From: Cytophagales bacterium Alg240-R148
GTDB lineage: Bacteria; Bacteroidota; Bacteroidia; Cytophagales; Cyclobacteriaceae
DNA: 64,000 nucleotides
Direction: 5' to 3'
Assembly: GCA_900537185.1 (NCBI GenBank)
Contig: LS999826.1
Coordinates: 1,568,379-1,632,378 of the forward strand
Of this stretch, positions 53,601 through 62,715 are shown piece by piece. Position numbers and translations under genes: made by a program. Each line of letters starts with the position of its first letter. The stretch's first letter is position 1. The notes under the pieces are model-generated. The model did no database searches. It was not told the DNA's origin and saw nothing but the letters and a program-made list of their open reading frames with translations.

Positions 53601-54578
53601 TTAAGATTGTTTCCATTTATTTTTAACCCACTTTTGCTCTTCTTCTTTACTTAAAAAGGTCCAGGCTAAGATTCTACTTACTTTATTGCCCTGTCCCATG
53701 GCAATGGTTTTATAGGTACGTACGCCTGTTTTATCCAAAGCGCTGTAAAAATGTTTTAGATGGGATTGTTTGGAGACCAAGGTGGTGAACCAGCAACAAG
53801 ATTTTGCAAATAGTGTGCTTTCTTGGATCATATCCAAAATGAACTTTTTTTCACCCCCCTTGGTCCATAGTTCCCCTCCATGGCCGCCAAAGTTTAATTC
53901 CGATTTGGTGATTTTTTTGTTTTTCAGGTTGCTGAGTTTGCGCAAGGTTCCTTCCTGGGATGCTTCTAAAGAAGCATGAAAAGGAGGGTTGCACATGGTA
54001 AAATCCACAGGATGCTCTGGGTGCAAAATGGTTTCCAATATTTGACTGGAGTCTTCCTGCAGTTGAATGTGGATGTGCTCGAATAAACTTTTATTGGATT
54101 CCACAATGTTCAATGCCGAGGCAACTGCAACAGGGTCTACATCCGACCCAACAAATGACCACCCGTAAGATTGGTGCCCAATAATTGGGTATACGCAGTT
54201 GGCACCAACCCCAATGTCCAGCCCTTTAATAGCTGCTCCTTTTGGTATTCTGCCAAAGTTACTGCTGCTTAATAAGTCCGCTACGTAGTGCAAATAGTCT
54301 GCTCTTCCAGGAATGGGAGGGCAAAGAAAATCTTTAGGGATGTCCCAGTAGTCCAAACCATAGAAGTGTAGTAAAAGCGCTTTATTAAGCGCTTTTACCG
54401 CTCTTGGATCAAAGAAATCGACGGAGTCGTCTCCGTATTTATTTTCTGAAACGAAATTTTTTAAATCGGGATAACTTTTTATCAATGCAGCAAAATCATA
54501 GCGTTCTCTATGCAAATTGCGTGGGTGCAACCTTGATTTTACTGCAGGGTGTTTTTTCTTTTTTGAGGATGAGGACAT
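53601..54578 (-). CDS. rlmF: 23S rRNA adenine(1618)-N6-methyltransferase RlmF
   Basis: A 325-residue SAM-dependent enzyme that methylates A1618 of 23S rRNA. The family hallmarks are LHPRNLHRERYDF near the start, DIGVGANCVYPIIG (SAM-binding loop, about 123-136), and the catalytic NPPFHAS of N6-adenine methylases. NFGGHGGELWTKGGE is also typical. Convergent with the response regulator. Confidence 0.93.
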   Translation of the reverse strand: MSSSSKKKKHPAVKSRLHPRNLHRERYDFAALIKSYPDLKNFVSENKYGDDSVDFFDPRAVKALNKALLLHFYGLDYWDIPKDFLCPPIPGRADYLHYVADLLSSSNFGRIPKGAAIKGLDIGVGANCVYPIIGHQSYGWSFVGSDVDPVAVASALNIVESNKSLFEHIHIQLQEDSSQILETILHPEHPVDFTMCNPPFHASLEASQEGTLRKLSNLKNKKITKSELNFGGHGGELWTKGGEKKFILDMIQESTLFAKSCCWFTTLVSKQSHLKHFYSALDKTGVRTYKTIAMGQGNKVSRILAWTFLSKEEEQKWVKNKWKQS

Positions 54579-54687
54579 ACCACCTAGATTTTTGAATCGC
54601 TAAGGTAATACAAACAATTTAATGTTGTGGGTAGAAGATTCCTGTATTTTTTGGTAGTTTGTTTCGAGCCTGCACACTTCAAAAGTG

Positions 54688-55803
54688 TTATTCTTTTTCT
54701 ATTTGTTCAATGACTTTCAAAGCCACTTGCTTGGAAGATAAATGGTTTTGTCCTGTAACCAACTTTCCGTCTGATTCTACATGTACTGTGTTTCTATCCG
54801 AGTATTTAAAAAAACCACCATGGGCTTCGATGGTTTTTTGAATAAGAAAAGGAAATTCTTGGAAGTAGTCTGCTCCAGCTCTTTCGTAGGCTTCTGGATA
54901 GCCATTGACTGTTTTGCCATCTACTAGGTATTTTCCGTTTTTCATTTTTAAGAAAACAATACCAGCAGTACCATGGCAAACAGAAGAAACAATGCCATCA
55001 TGGTCTTCGTAAATGCGCATTGCAATGTTTTGGATGGCTTGGTTTTCAGGAACTCCAAACATAGCACTGCCTCCTCCAACATAATACACTGCTTTATATT
55101 GTGCCGGATCAATGTCTTGAGGTTTATTGGTGTTTTTAAGCGCGTACATAAAATCGGGGTTGTATAGGTATTGCATGTGCAGTTTTTCGGAAGTATTGAT
55201 GTAGGCTAGGGGAATACTACCTCCCTCTGGGCTTACAAAGTCAACAGTATATCCAGCCTTTGTAAACGTGTCATAAGCGTTTACAATTTCAGAAAAACTA
55301 TTGCCAGTAGCCAGTTGAGACTTGCCATAAAATTTGGCGTTGGAAACAACAAACAAAATGCGCAGTCCATTGCGGTTGCTGTTGCTGCTAGCAGCAGATT
55401 TGCTTATAATTTGCCAATGACCATTCAACTTTTTTAATAAGAACATATCTACAAATCGCATGTCTCTTTTGGGTATCAATATTTCTACTTTTGCTATTGC
55501 GATGCTATTGAAATACTCTATGGAAAGGATGTGGCCTATGCGCCCATTGCTTTGGCCGGTGGTTGCATTTTTAAACCAACTGAGGTATTCTGTAATTGGA
55601 ACTATTCTAAGAGCGGCTTGTTTCCCTTCTAAATACAAATTGGCTTCTGGATAAAACGCCTGTTCGATTTGTTGGGTGTTGTTGAATGACGTGCCCTGTA
55701 TGTAGTTGGATAGGGTGGTTTTAATGCTGTTGTATTCGGCGTTTTGTGCCAAGGCAAACGCCTGGTTTAAAAGAAGCAAACTAATAATACTGAAAAGTCT
55801 CAT
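54688..55803 (-). CDS. Exported NTF2-like / DJ-1-PfpI fusion
   Basis: A 371-residue protein from the ATG at 55803, where the signal peptide starts; an ATG at 55851 adds 16 unlikely residues. Residues about 22-138 form an NTF2/lumazine-binding-like domain (IQGTSFNNTQQIEQAFYPEANL, FLLKKLNGHWQIISK). Residues 147-370 form a DJ-1/PfpI domain with the nucleophilic elbow SSVCHGTAG (C276, H277). Such DJ-1 enzymes act as chaperones, glyoxalases or hydrolases. The fusion and the export signal set it apart. It follows an AraC gene on the same strand by 107 bases. Confidence 0.85.
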   Translation of the reverse strand: MRLFSIISLLLLNQAFALAQNAEYNSIKTTLSNYIQGTSFNNTQQIEQAFYPEANLYLEGKQAALRIVPITEYLSWFKNATTGQSNGRIGHILSIEYFNSIAIAKVEILIPKRDMRFVDMFLLKKLNGHWQIISKSAASSNSNRNGLRILFVVSNAKFYGKSQLATGNSFSEIVNAYDTFTKAGYTVDFVSPEGGSIPLAYINTSEKLHMQYLYNPDFMYALKNTNKPQDIDPAQYKAVYYVGGGSAMFGVPENQAIQNIAMRIYEDHDGIVSSVCHGTAGIVFLKMKNGKYLVDGKTVNGYPEAYERAGADYFQEFPFLIQKTIEAHGGFFKYSDRNTVHVESDGKLVTGQNHLSSKQVALKVIEQIEKE

Positions 55804-55910
55804 GGTGTTGTTGTTGAGTTGAAAATAATTTTCAACAATAATAACACCCACCTCCGTTCTATGCTTTAAAGATTGATAAAACGGTATTCCTGATTTATAA
55901 ATCCGGAATC

Positions 55911-56954
55911 TTAAAAAGAGCCGTTGGCAAATTTTGCAGGAGTAGTATCGGTGATTTTTTTGAATGCGGAATAAAAAGTACTGTTCGAATTAAAACCACA
56001 GTTTTCGGCTATAATTTCCATTTTGAAATGCTTATTTTTTGATAGCAAAACTTTGGCTTCTTCAATTCTGAATTCATTAATGTATTGAGAGAAATTTTTG
56101 CCCATGTTGTCGTTTAACAGTTGGGACAATAAATGAGGGCTAATATTTAATTGCATTGCAACTTCGGCAAGGGTTAAGTTGGGGTTGGTATATAGTTTTT
56201 CTGTTTTAAGAAGTTGTTCTAAATCCGCCAAAAGAGGGGTGGCTTGGGTAGGTTTAATTTTTGATTGGGCGTATTTTTCTTTTCTACCGGAGGAAGTACC
56301 ATATTGTTTTTGCTGTTGGTAAAATAGGATAATAGATAAATACAGGGCAAATGAAAAAGAAAGAGCCCCCATAATATAAGAGGTATACGAGGCGGTAAAG
56401 TAGGCAAGCCAAATAAGAGCTACTCCCAAAAAGACACTTAAATTTAAAACGTCGTAAAAGGTCAGTTTTTCATTTTTGTTCCAAAAACGCTTCCAAGTGG
56501 TTTTTAATATATAAGCAGAGGCTGTTAAAAAAAACAACCATTGGTAGTTGATAATTTTGTACATAGTGCCAGACCAAAATTTGGGATAACTGGAGTAAGG
56601 GTACCATACACCAATGAGCGTGATAATTAGCACCGATAACAAGAGCAGCCACACCCATTGTTTTTGTTTATCTGAGTTGGGAGTTATCCGGGATTTCAAA
56701 AATATATAAAGCAAGGGGCCAATAAAGAAACAAGCAGACAAACCGATTTGTAAATAAATTTTGGACAAATCCGGATTAAAATAAAAAAAAATAGATTTCC
56801 AAATTCTAATACTCAATGCTGCCAACAAACAACCAAGCAAATAATTGGAAAGATTTTTAGTTTTAACAAAGAGTAAAAAATACACACTCAACAACGAGCT
56901 GTTAAAAGCTCCAATGGCACTGAAAAAAAATAACAATTGCTGTTGGATGGACAT
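55911..56954 (-). CDS. AraC-family regulator with a membrane-embedded N-terminus
   Basis: A 347-residue protein. The first about 220 residues contain seven hydrophobic segments, and the C-terminal about 100 residues form the AraC helix-turn-helix (LTLAEVAMQLNISPHLLSQLLN, ENCGFNSNSTFYSAFKKITDTTPAKF). Membrane-bound AraC proteins of this type sense signals at the inner membrane. The NTF2/DJ-1 gene downstream is a likely target. Confidence 0.88.
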   Translation of the reverse strand: MSIQQQLLFFFSAIGAFNSSLLSVYFLLFVKTKNLSNYLLGCLLAALSIRIWKSIFFYFNPDLSKIYLQIGLSACFFIGPLLYIFLKSRITPNSDKQKQWVWLLLLSVLIITLIGVWYPYSSYPKFWSGTMYKIINYQWLFFLTASAYILKTTWKRFWNKNEKLTFYDVLNLSVFLGVALIWLAYFTASYTSYIMGALSFSFALYLSIILFYQQQKQYGTSSGRKEKYAQSKIKPTQATPLLADLEQLLKTEKLYTNPNLTLAEVAMQLNISPHLLSQLLNDNMGKNFSQYINEFRIEEAKVLLSKNKHFKMEIIAENCGFNSNSTFYSAFKKITDTTPAKFANGSF

Positions 56955-57227
56955 AAAAAGGTTGCGGTTCTTCCAATAAAGGTTCTAATCCATCCTACGA
57001 TTAAAGCCTGAAAAGGTTGGACTTTGTTTGGGGTAAACTGTGTTAATCTTAACAAACAAGTCGATTGAACCCATCTTATTTATTCAATATTGCCTGCTGC
57101 AGGGTTGGCCACCCGATCGATGGCATTGTTGTCTGTTTGCTTGTAATATGTTGTTTTTTGTTGAATAGAATTGGTTTTTTTTATTAAGTTGTGTGTTCAT
57201 GTGATTTTTAGACAAATTTGATACACA

Positions 57228-58055
57228 ATGAAATACTTCATCTTAACTATTTCTCTTTTTTTAGTTTTGGCATGTTCCAATAGAAAAGAATATTCAGCAG
57301 AAGAATACAAGCAAAAACAAAAGGATTATGAAATCAAGAAAGCTGATTTTTCTAAAGGGTTGGAAGAAGATGTAGCGTTCAAAAAACAATATTTGCTGGA
57401 CAACAAAGGGCGCATGCAAAACCTCATTGAATTGCTGGAAACATTGGCATCTCAAGAGACGTCTTTTGACTCGGTTAACAGCGACACCACTTTTGTTATG
57501 GAAGATGTTGTGATGGACCCGGTGAATTTTGGCATTCAAATGGGGAAACATACGCAGCCATCTAGAGAAGCAGATAATGCAGAAAAATCAGCTGCTGTAC
57601 CCGTCATTTTTATAAACAAGGGAGCAAAGGAATTATCCGGTCGCTTTATTACTGATTACATGGAGGATTTGAGTTTTTGTATGGATTATCCAGAAGATGT
57701 AGATTGTATGAAAATGGATATTGAAAAATTGAAGTCTTATTTATCTATTGAGTATGCTTTTATAGTAGACGAATTGTTGTCTCAAGGACCCTCCATAAAA
57801 GACAATGAAAGTTTTGATGGCGGTATGTACCTAGCCAGTATTACCTGTTATGAAATAGCTACGAAAACGCCCATTTACAAATTTAATGTAGTTGCTGGGA
57901 GCAGTGATGAAATACAATCCAACAAAGTCTTAAACCAATCGATTCAAGACAATTTAGACCAAGATTTTAGGTCCAACATTAAAAATGAAATATTGGCTTC
58001 GTGTAGGAAGCATTTTTTGTTTGTTGATGGAATTATGTTTATAGCCAATTTTTAA
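57228..58055 (+). CDS. Lipoprotein of unknown function
   Basis: A 275-residue protein with a lipobox (LVLACSN, C16). The N-terminal half is charged and helical (KQKQKDYEIKKADFSKGLEE), the C-terminal half mixed with IEYAFIVDELLSQGP and YKFNVVAGSSDE. No family recognised. The stop abuts the stop of the next, opposite gene with no base between. Confidence 0.65.
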   Translation: MKYFILTISLFLVLACSNRKEYSAEEYKQKQKDYEIKKADFSKGLEEDVAFKKQYLLDNKGRMQNLIELLETLASQETSFDSVNSDTTFVMEDVVMDPVNFGIQMGKHTQPSREADNAEKSAAVPVIFINKGAKELSGRFITDYMEDLSFCMDYPEDVDCMKMDIEKLKSYLSIEYAFIVDELLSQGPSIKDNESFDGGMYLASITCYEIATKTPIYKFNVVAGSSDEIQSNKVLNQSIQDNLDQDFRSNIKNEILASCRKHFLFVDGIMFIANF

Positions 58056-58781
58056 TTATTCTAATTCCATTCTCTCAATTTCATCGAGAGAAAAGTACCC
58101 TTCAAGGCCTTCTATTTGAATTTTAGGGTCCTTATAAGATTTATATTCTGTTCTTAATAGAGCAATCAAAGTAGCCTTGCTGATGGTGGTAGGGTTGTAG
58201 TTGTTGGTCTCAATAGTTGAATACGTCTTTTGTTCATCGTATGAATAACCCATGCCAGCATCTTCATAAAGGTCTTGTTTGGTTGAATTAAAAACGATGT
58301 TGTCGTTGTCGTAACTTTTTACTTTTAATAGTAGGTTGGTGCTTGTATAAGAATCCTTGTCTTCGTATCGTTTTAGCTCGTAGAAATCCCCAGTAGTAGG
58401 GTATTGAATGAGCATTTTGGATTCTTCCAGTCTGTTGTAAAAGTTGTCTTCCCAATTCTGCTCTTTTTGTAAGTGTTGCAAAAAGAGCACAGAAGCAACC
58501 ACCATACCCAAAATCACCAAAGAAAAGGAGTACCAAGGGGTGCCTACAGAAAGGTTCTTTTTTATAGTTGGTGCCAAGGCTGCAGGAATTTCATACAGGT
58601 CTTCGGAGCCGGCTCTCTTAAGCCCCCAAATTTTACCGATGGGAAAAAAAGGAATCCAGAATATATGAAAATACCTTTGCTTTACTACAATTCTAGTGTG
58701 TTGGTCTTCAGAAGCTGGAAGCCCTGCCTCCTCAGGAGAAAAAGATTTAATGGTAAAATTGTTGTGTCCAAATACAATCAT
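58056..58781 (-). CDS. Membrane protein of unknown function
   Basis: A 241-residue protein. The N-terminal part (VVKQRYFHIFWIPFFPIGKIWG) resembles the segment after a zinc ribbon in small Bacteroidota membrane proteins, but the cysteines are absent. One membrane helix (about 83-102) separates it from a soluble C-terminal part with LLKVKSYDNDNIVFNS. A promoter of the TATATTTG type lies 30 bases upstream. Confidence 0.6.
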   Translation of the reverse strand: MIVFGHNNFTIKSFSPEEAGLPASEDQHTRIVVKQRYFHIFWIPFFPIGKIWGLKRAGSEDLYEIPAALAPTIKKNLSVGTPWYSFSLVILGMVVASVLFLQHLQKEQNWEDNFYNRLEESKMLIQYPTTGDFYELKRYEDKDSYTSTNLLLKVKSYDNDNIVFNSTKQDLYEDAGMGYSYDEQKTYSTIETNNYNPTTISKATLIALLRTEYKSYKDPKIQIEGLEGYFSLDEIERMELE

Positions 58782-58810
58782 AAAAATCGAATTTTAATTG
58801 AGGTAAATAA

Positions 58811-58842
58811 CAAATATAAAAATTTTAAGGATTTATTTGCAA
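58811..58842 (-). promoter_or_regulatory. Promoter of the membrane protein gene
   Basis: TATATTTG (58811-58818, minus strand) with TTG 21 bases upstream (58840-58842). The -7 matches TAnnTTTG fully; the spacing is slightly long. Confidence 0.5.
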
Positions 58843-58893
58843 TAAAAGTCATTAGTTGCCGGTGGTGTACCTATTCCCTTGAATCGATTTTAA

Positions 58894-58933
58894 AAAACAA
58901 CCGTTCTAGTTTGGTACCAGCTTAGGTTGTTTT
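58894..58933 (-). terminator. Terminator of the PAF-acetylhydrolase-like gene
   Basis: On the minus strand AAAACAACC pairs with GGTTGTTTT over 9 bases with a 22-base loop, and a T run follows. It lies 43 bases downstream of that gene's stop. Confidence 0.55.
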
Positions 58934-58975
58934 GTTTTTTTTATATCCAAGGTAGCTGCTAGGGCCTGCTTCTAC

Positions 58976-60223
58976 TTATCTGTTAACCTGGTTAATAAAA
59001 AAATCGTCTTGAAATGCTTGCAAGTCCATAGTTTGCTCCTTTTCTATCCCATTAAAAAAGGAGTGGATCAATTGCAGCTGCTCTTGGTAAAGGTAGAGTT
59101 GATTCGCCATAATGGTGGTGTCTGGCTGCGAAAATTGGTGGCGGTGTAGGTAGCGCATTAAATACCCAGAAGTATAACTTTCATGTCCAAATACTTTCTT
59201 TTGAGAAACTTGTGTTATTGGTGCATTCTCTAGAGCATCAAACAAGGGAAAAGGTGCCGCAGTTTGGGTGTTGGCCAACATAAGTATGGGCAAGGTATAG
59301 TCCAGTTGGTGGTCTTGTATGGTGTGCGCTAATTCGGGCCAACCATCTTCAGACAAAAGGTAATCTACTGGCCGGCCTTCCATTGTTGTTTCTAAAGAGA
59401 CAAAGGCCTTCACTACATTGTCGTTAAAAAGGAACTTGAAACCAACTTGTGCACCAGCGCTGTGGCCTATGAAATACAGTGCATTGTTGCTGGTTAATGT
59501 TTTGGCAAAATTAATTACTGTTTTGGGCAATGCTGTATCGTCAAACTCAATGCCTTCGTACCCATACATTTTATCTTCGAAGGGCAAATGAAAGTTGGAA
59601 CTTACCACAATATACCCATTGGAAGCAAAATATTCTGCCATAATGTAGTTTTCATCCGACAATCCTTGCCCACCATGGTGGTAAACTATTACTGGGTAAT
59701 TGGACAGCCCAGCAATTCTTTTGTATTGGCTTTTGGTAGGCTGTTGCAGCAAGGTGTCCAAAACCTGATAGTAAGAAAGACCTCCGTAACCAATAGAATC
59801 GTAATTCACAAAATCTTCTATAATATTGTATTGAACAAAAAACGAATCCATTTTGCTTATAAGAGGCGCATATACACTTTGTAAAGGACTGGATAGCTCC
59901 CGTTTTCTGAATGCATCAAAGTTTAAATAAGGCCGTTCCGTAGTTTGAATAGGATGCCATATTTGTACAAACAACGGAGTAGGGCCTTGGTAGTTGTACT
60001 GGGTATAACTACTACCATTTTTTGGTAAAAAATCGAAGCGAATTTGATTGTTAAATACTACTGTGTCGCAAAAGCCAATACCATACGGTCCCATATTTAT
60101 ATTTTTATAAAAAGACTCGGACAGATGCTTTTTGCTTTTTGTTGGTTGAACCACTTTGTTTTTTGACTTATTGCAGGCCAATAGAAATAGAGCGGCAACC
60201 ACAAATACTAGAGGAAATTTCAT
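58976..60223 (-). CDS. Alpha/beta-hydrolase lipoprotein (PAF-acetylhydrolase II-like)
   Basis: A 415-residue protein with a lipobox (FLLACNK, C17). The alpha/beta-hydrolase fold shows YPVIVYHHGGQG (oxyanion region, 176-187) and the nucleophile elbow GHSAG (S255); a histidine in FGHESYTS may complete the triad. The layout fits the platelet-activating-factor acetylhydrolase II-like or dienelactone-type group. It likely cleaves an ester of a small lipid or related compound at the cell envelope. Confidence 0.82.
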   Translation of the reverse strand: MKFPLVFVVAALFLLACNKSKNKVVQPTKSKKHLSESFYKNINMGPYGIGFCDTVVFNNQIRFDFLPKNGSSYTQYNYQGPTPLFVQIWHPIQTTERPYLNFDAFRKRELSSPLQSVYAPLISKMDSFFVQYNIIEDFVNYDSIGYGGLSYYQVLDTLLQQPTKSQYKRIAGLSNYPVIVYHHGGQGLSDENYIMAEYFASNGYIVVSSNFHLPFEDKMYGYEGIEFDDTALPKTVINFAKTLTSNNALYFIGHSAGAQVGFKFLFNDNVVKAFVSLETTMEGRPVDYLLSEDGWPELAHTIQDHQLDYTLPILMLANTQTAAPFPLFDALENAPITQVSQKKVFGHESYTSGYLMRYLHRHQFSQPDTTIMANQLYLYQEQLQLIHSFFNGIEKEQTMDLQAFQDDFFINQVNR

Positions 60224-60360
60224 CGGTGTTCTATTTTGTATGCATTCAAATTACAACAATTAAAATAAGGTCGGGTTTAAAATGCTAATAATCTGGTGGT
60301 TAATGCTTATTCTAGAAAGAAGAAAATCCTAGTTAATGCCTCGAATTAGTTTTTTTTTGA

Positions 60361-60765
60361 TTAGAATCTTGCTGGTGTTTTTGGCGTTTCAGAAAAGGTA
60401 AGTACATGGCCGTTGATGTCCTTCATTGCAAATTCCAAGATGCCATAACTGGTAGTGTGCAGGGGTTTAAGCATCCAAGATTTGCCTTGTATAGGGGCGA
60501 ACAATGTATGGATGTTCTGCACTCTAATATAAAAAGTTAAGGCACCACCTATAGGATTGTTATTGAATATTGGGTATTCGGCCTTCAAAGATTTTTCTTC
60601 TTGGAACATAAGCCCTACGGCATCCCTTTGAACAAAGGCCCAATCTAACAAACCAGAAGTAGTGTTGGTGTCTATGACTTCAAAATTTAATAAATCACAG
60701 TAAAAATCCAGAGTATTTTGGACATTCTGAACCATAATGTTGGGGATTAATGCTTCCATTTTCAT
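60361..60765 (-). CDS. VOC-family (glyoxalase/bleomycin-resistance-like) protein
   Basis: A 134-residue single-domain VOC protein (IPNIMVQNVQNTLDFYCDLLNFEVI, then MKDINGHVLTFSE). Two ATG codons stand near the start (60765 and 60759). The substrate is unknown. It is last of a possible three-gene row with the AraC and NTF2-like genes upstream. Confidence 0.85.
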   Translation of the reverse strand: MKMEALIPNIMVQNVQNTLDFYCDLLNFEVIDTNTTSGLLDWAFVQRDAVGLMFQEEKSLKAEYPIFNNNPIGGALTFYIRVQNIHTLFAPIQGKSWMLKPLHTTSYGILEFAMKDINGHVLTFSETPKTPARF

Positions 60766-60891
60766 AAGTTTTAAATAATTGGTTTTTTAAGCGTTATGCC
60801 TTTCCTATTGGTTTATAGTGGAGCATAAAGTTTATTGTGCTATAAAAGTAAGAAGGCTCCGTACTAGGGCTTTTGTAAAAAAACGACAATT

Positions 60892-61638
60892 TTAAAATTG
60901 GGATGGGTTATTGCCAGTCATTTTTAAAAATTCTTTGCTTAAGTGGGCGTGGTCATAGAAACCATTGTCGTAGGCAATGTGGAGCAAACTCATGTTTGGG
61001 TTCGCTTTTATCGATTTCACTGTATTTTTAAACCGTTCGACCCCATGAAACTCTTTCATACTGATGCCGATGGAAGCTTTGAATTTTCGTTCTAGTTGCC
61101 TCAAGCTGATGTGGTGTGCTTGTGCCAATGCATGGATGTTTATATTGGGAGCACCCTTTTTAATAGTGTTGCAAACAGAGTGGATGAGTTGGTTGTTGGG
61201 GATTAGCGTAGGGTCCAAGTACCGCAACAAGTGGGTTTCTATTATTTTAACTTGATCAACAGGCTTTTTTTTATGGAAAAGTTGTTCAACAAACTCTGTA
61301 TTTATATGGGAGATGCAATTGGTTGCTTCGGCGGAAGTGTTTTTAATTTCTGAAATTGGTACGTTGCAAATAGAACCAAGTTGACCTGCATTAAAACGGA
61401 TGCCAAAGGTATTGGTAAAAGGAGGAGGTTGCACTACTCTAAATTTTGTCTGCATTCCAGCAATTCTCATGGAATGCGTTGGCCCATGAGTAGGTTGCAG
61501 GGTTTGTTGGAAAATAATGTCCACACAACCATCTGGAACAATGGTAGATGTGGTCGAAACCCTTCCTTGTTTGCTGCTCCAAAATGCAGCGATATACTTT
61601 TGTAGTGGAACGGAAGGTGTAAATTCAATATAGTACAT
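60892..61638 (-). CDS. AraC-family transcriptional regulator
   Basis: A 248-residue regulator from the ATG at 61638, which begins YYIEFTPSVPLQKYIAAFW; an ATG at 61707 would overlap the upstream gene by 40 bases and is less likely. The N-terminal domain is of the DUF6597 type and the C-terminal AraC helix-turn-helix ends in YDNGFYDHAHLSKEFLKMTGNNPSQF. It probably controls its neighbours, the NTF2-like gene upstream and the VOC gene downstream. Confidence 0.88.
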   Translation of the reverse strand: MYYIEFTPSVPLQKYIAAFWSSKQGRVSTTSTIVPDGCVDIIFQQTLQPTHGPTHSMRIAGMQTKFRVVQPPPFTNTFGIRFNAGQLGSICNVPISEIKNTSAEATNCISHINTEFVEQLFHKKKPVDQVKIIETHLLRYLDPTLIPNNQLIHSVCNTIKKGAPNINIHALAQAHHISLRQLERKFKASIGISMKEFHGVERFKNTVKSIKANPNMSLLHIAYDNGFYDHAHLSKEFLKMTGNNPSQF

Positions 61639-61667
61639 GGGGGTAGTTCTTTTTAAAGTAGGTTCGT

Positions 61668-62129
61668 TTATTGGATTACCGTATTTTGATCGAAAACCAA
61701 TTCCCATTTGCCCTTGTTGTATTCCAATATTAGAGTGAGGTAGTAGTCAAAACTTTTGCTTTCGCCATTGCTGGTTTTTGAAACGTAGTGGATTTTTGTT
61801 AGAACTACAGCGGTTTCTTTTCGAACGGTTTTTTCAACTATTTCATAGTCGATGGACCATGCCGCATCAGAAAACCACTTTATATTGACGTTTTTGTATG
61901 CTTCGTAAGACGTGGAATGTTTTCCACTGGGCAATACCAGTGTGACTCCCTCCTTGTGTACAGTTGCTAACAGCTTATCAATGTCTCGGGTTTTAATGGC
62001 CTCAAAATGCTGTGCAATGGTTGCATCTAGGGCAGGAGTTGGGCCAGCTGTACCATTGCATCTAATTAAAAATGGGGTAATTAATAATGTTATAATAAGG
62101 ATGGGCCAAAGTGTGGGTACATTTTTCAT
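61668..62129 (-). CDS. Exported NTF2/DUF4440-like protein
   Basis: A 153-residue protein with an N-terminal hydrophobic signal or anchor (about 7-25). The remainder (HFEAIKTRDIDKLLATVHKEGVTLVLPSG, YKNVNIKWFSD, YNKGKWELVFDQNTVIQ) fits the SnoaL/DUF4440 branch of the NTF2-like fold. It stands 29 bases upstream of the AraC gene. Confidence 0.75.
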   Translation of the reverse strand: MKNVPTLWPILIITLLITPFLIRCNGTAGPTPALDATIAQHFEAIKTRDIDKLLATVHKEGVTLVLPSGKHSTSYEAYKNVNIKWFSDAAWSIDYEIVEKTVRKETAVVLTKIHYVSKTSNGESKSFDYYLTLILEYNKGKWELVFDQNTVIQ

Positions 62130-62715
62130 CTTTCAAGAAGTTGAGGTGTTGGGTGGTTCTAAAGGATTTTATCACCGCTAAAAATTTAATAGTTCGATTT
62201 ATTTTAAATACTACAATTTGCTTAACCAATTGAAAACTAATATACTACAAAAGCAGGTGAAGCAAAAGTGAAAGTAAAAATGTACCCCGAAATTTGGCCT
62301 CGGATCGACCAATAATTCTATTGCCACCAGGTAGAGATGAAAAAAAATAGGTTGGCGGCGCCAAATACCAATTCAAATACCAAACCTTGTATTTTTAATG
62401 ACCATTTGCACTGGTGGGGTTACTAAGGCATTGGCCTTTTCTTCCATAGCCAAAATTACTTTTTCTTATGTAGAACATATTGTACCTTATGAGTAAGCGA
62501 AGGTACAATGTACGAAGTGTTCCGGTTGAAATGGAATTTTTGAATGAATTCAATTTCTGTTGGCTGCAAAAAGTTTTTTGTCGCATCCAAAATTTAATTA
62601 CCCAATAGGAAATCATTTTTGAATCTTTCCCGTTACTATACCAAACAACAATTACATGTTTAAACATCTAATTGTTGTTTTACCATTTAAAATACTATAA
62701 AAACAAACAAAAGAT
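62130..62715. other. 586-base divergent gap with a 38-bp palindrome
   Basis: Between the divergent NTF2-like and pirin genes. A short minus-strand frame (62395-62667) has no recognisable domain. The main feature is the palindrome at 62643-62680. No tRNA or other RNA gene was recognised. Confidence 0.4.
62643..62680. repeat. Near-perfect 38-bp palindrome before the pirin gene
   Basis: Arms AAACAACAATTA and TAATTGTTGTTT (12 bases each, perfect) flank the perfect palindrome ATGTTTAAACAT; only one C/C pair between them is mismatched, so 18 of 19 pairs match. It ends 35 bases before the pirin ATG. Confidence 0.85.

Noticed and set aside
57228-58781. Fused or frame-shifted gene where two stops touch
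   Set aside because: The genes are convergent and each has its own start and a complete domain; the shared junction is only tight packing.
62395-62667. 90-codon minus-strand frame in the gap before pirin
   Set aside because: It starts inside the 38-bp palindrome, has no recognisable domain and no promoter; treated as chance.
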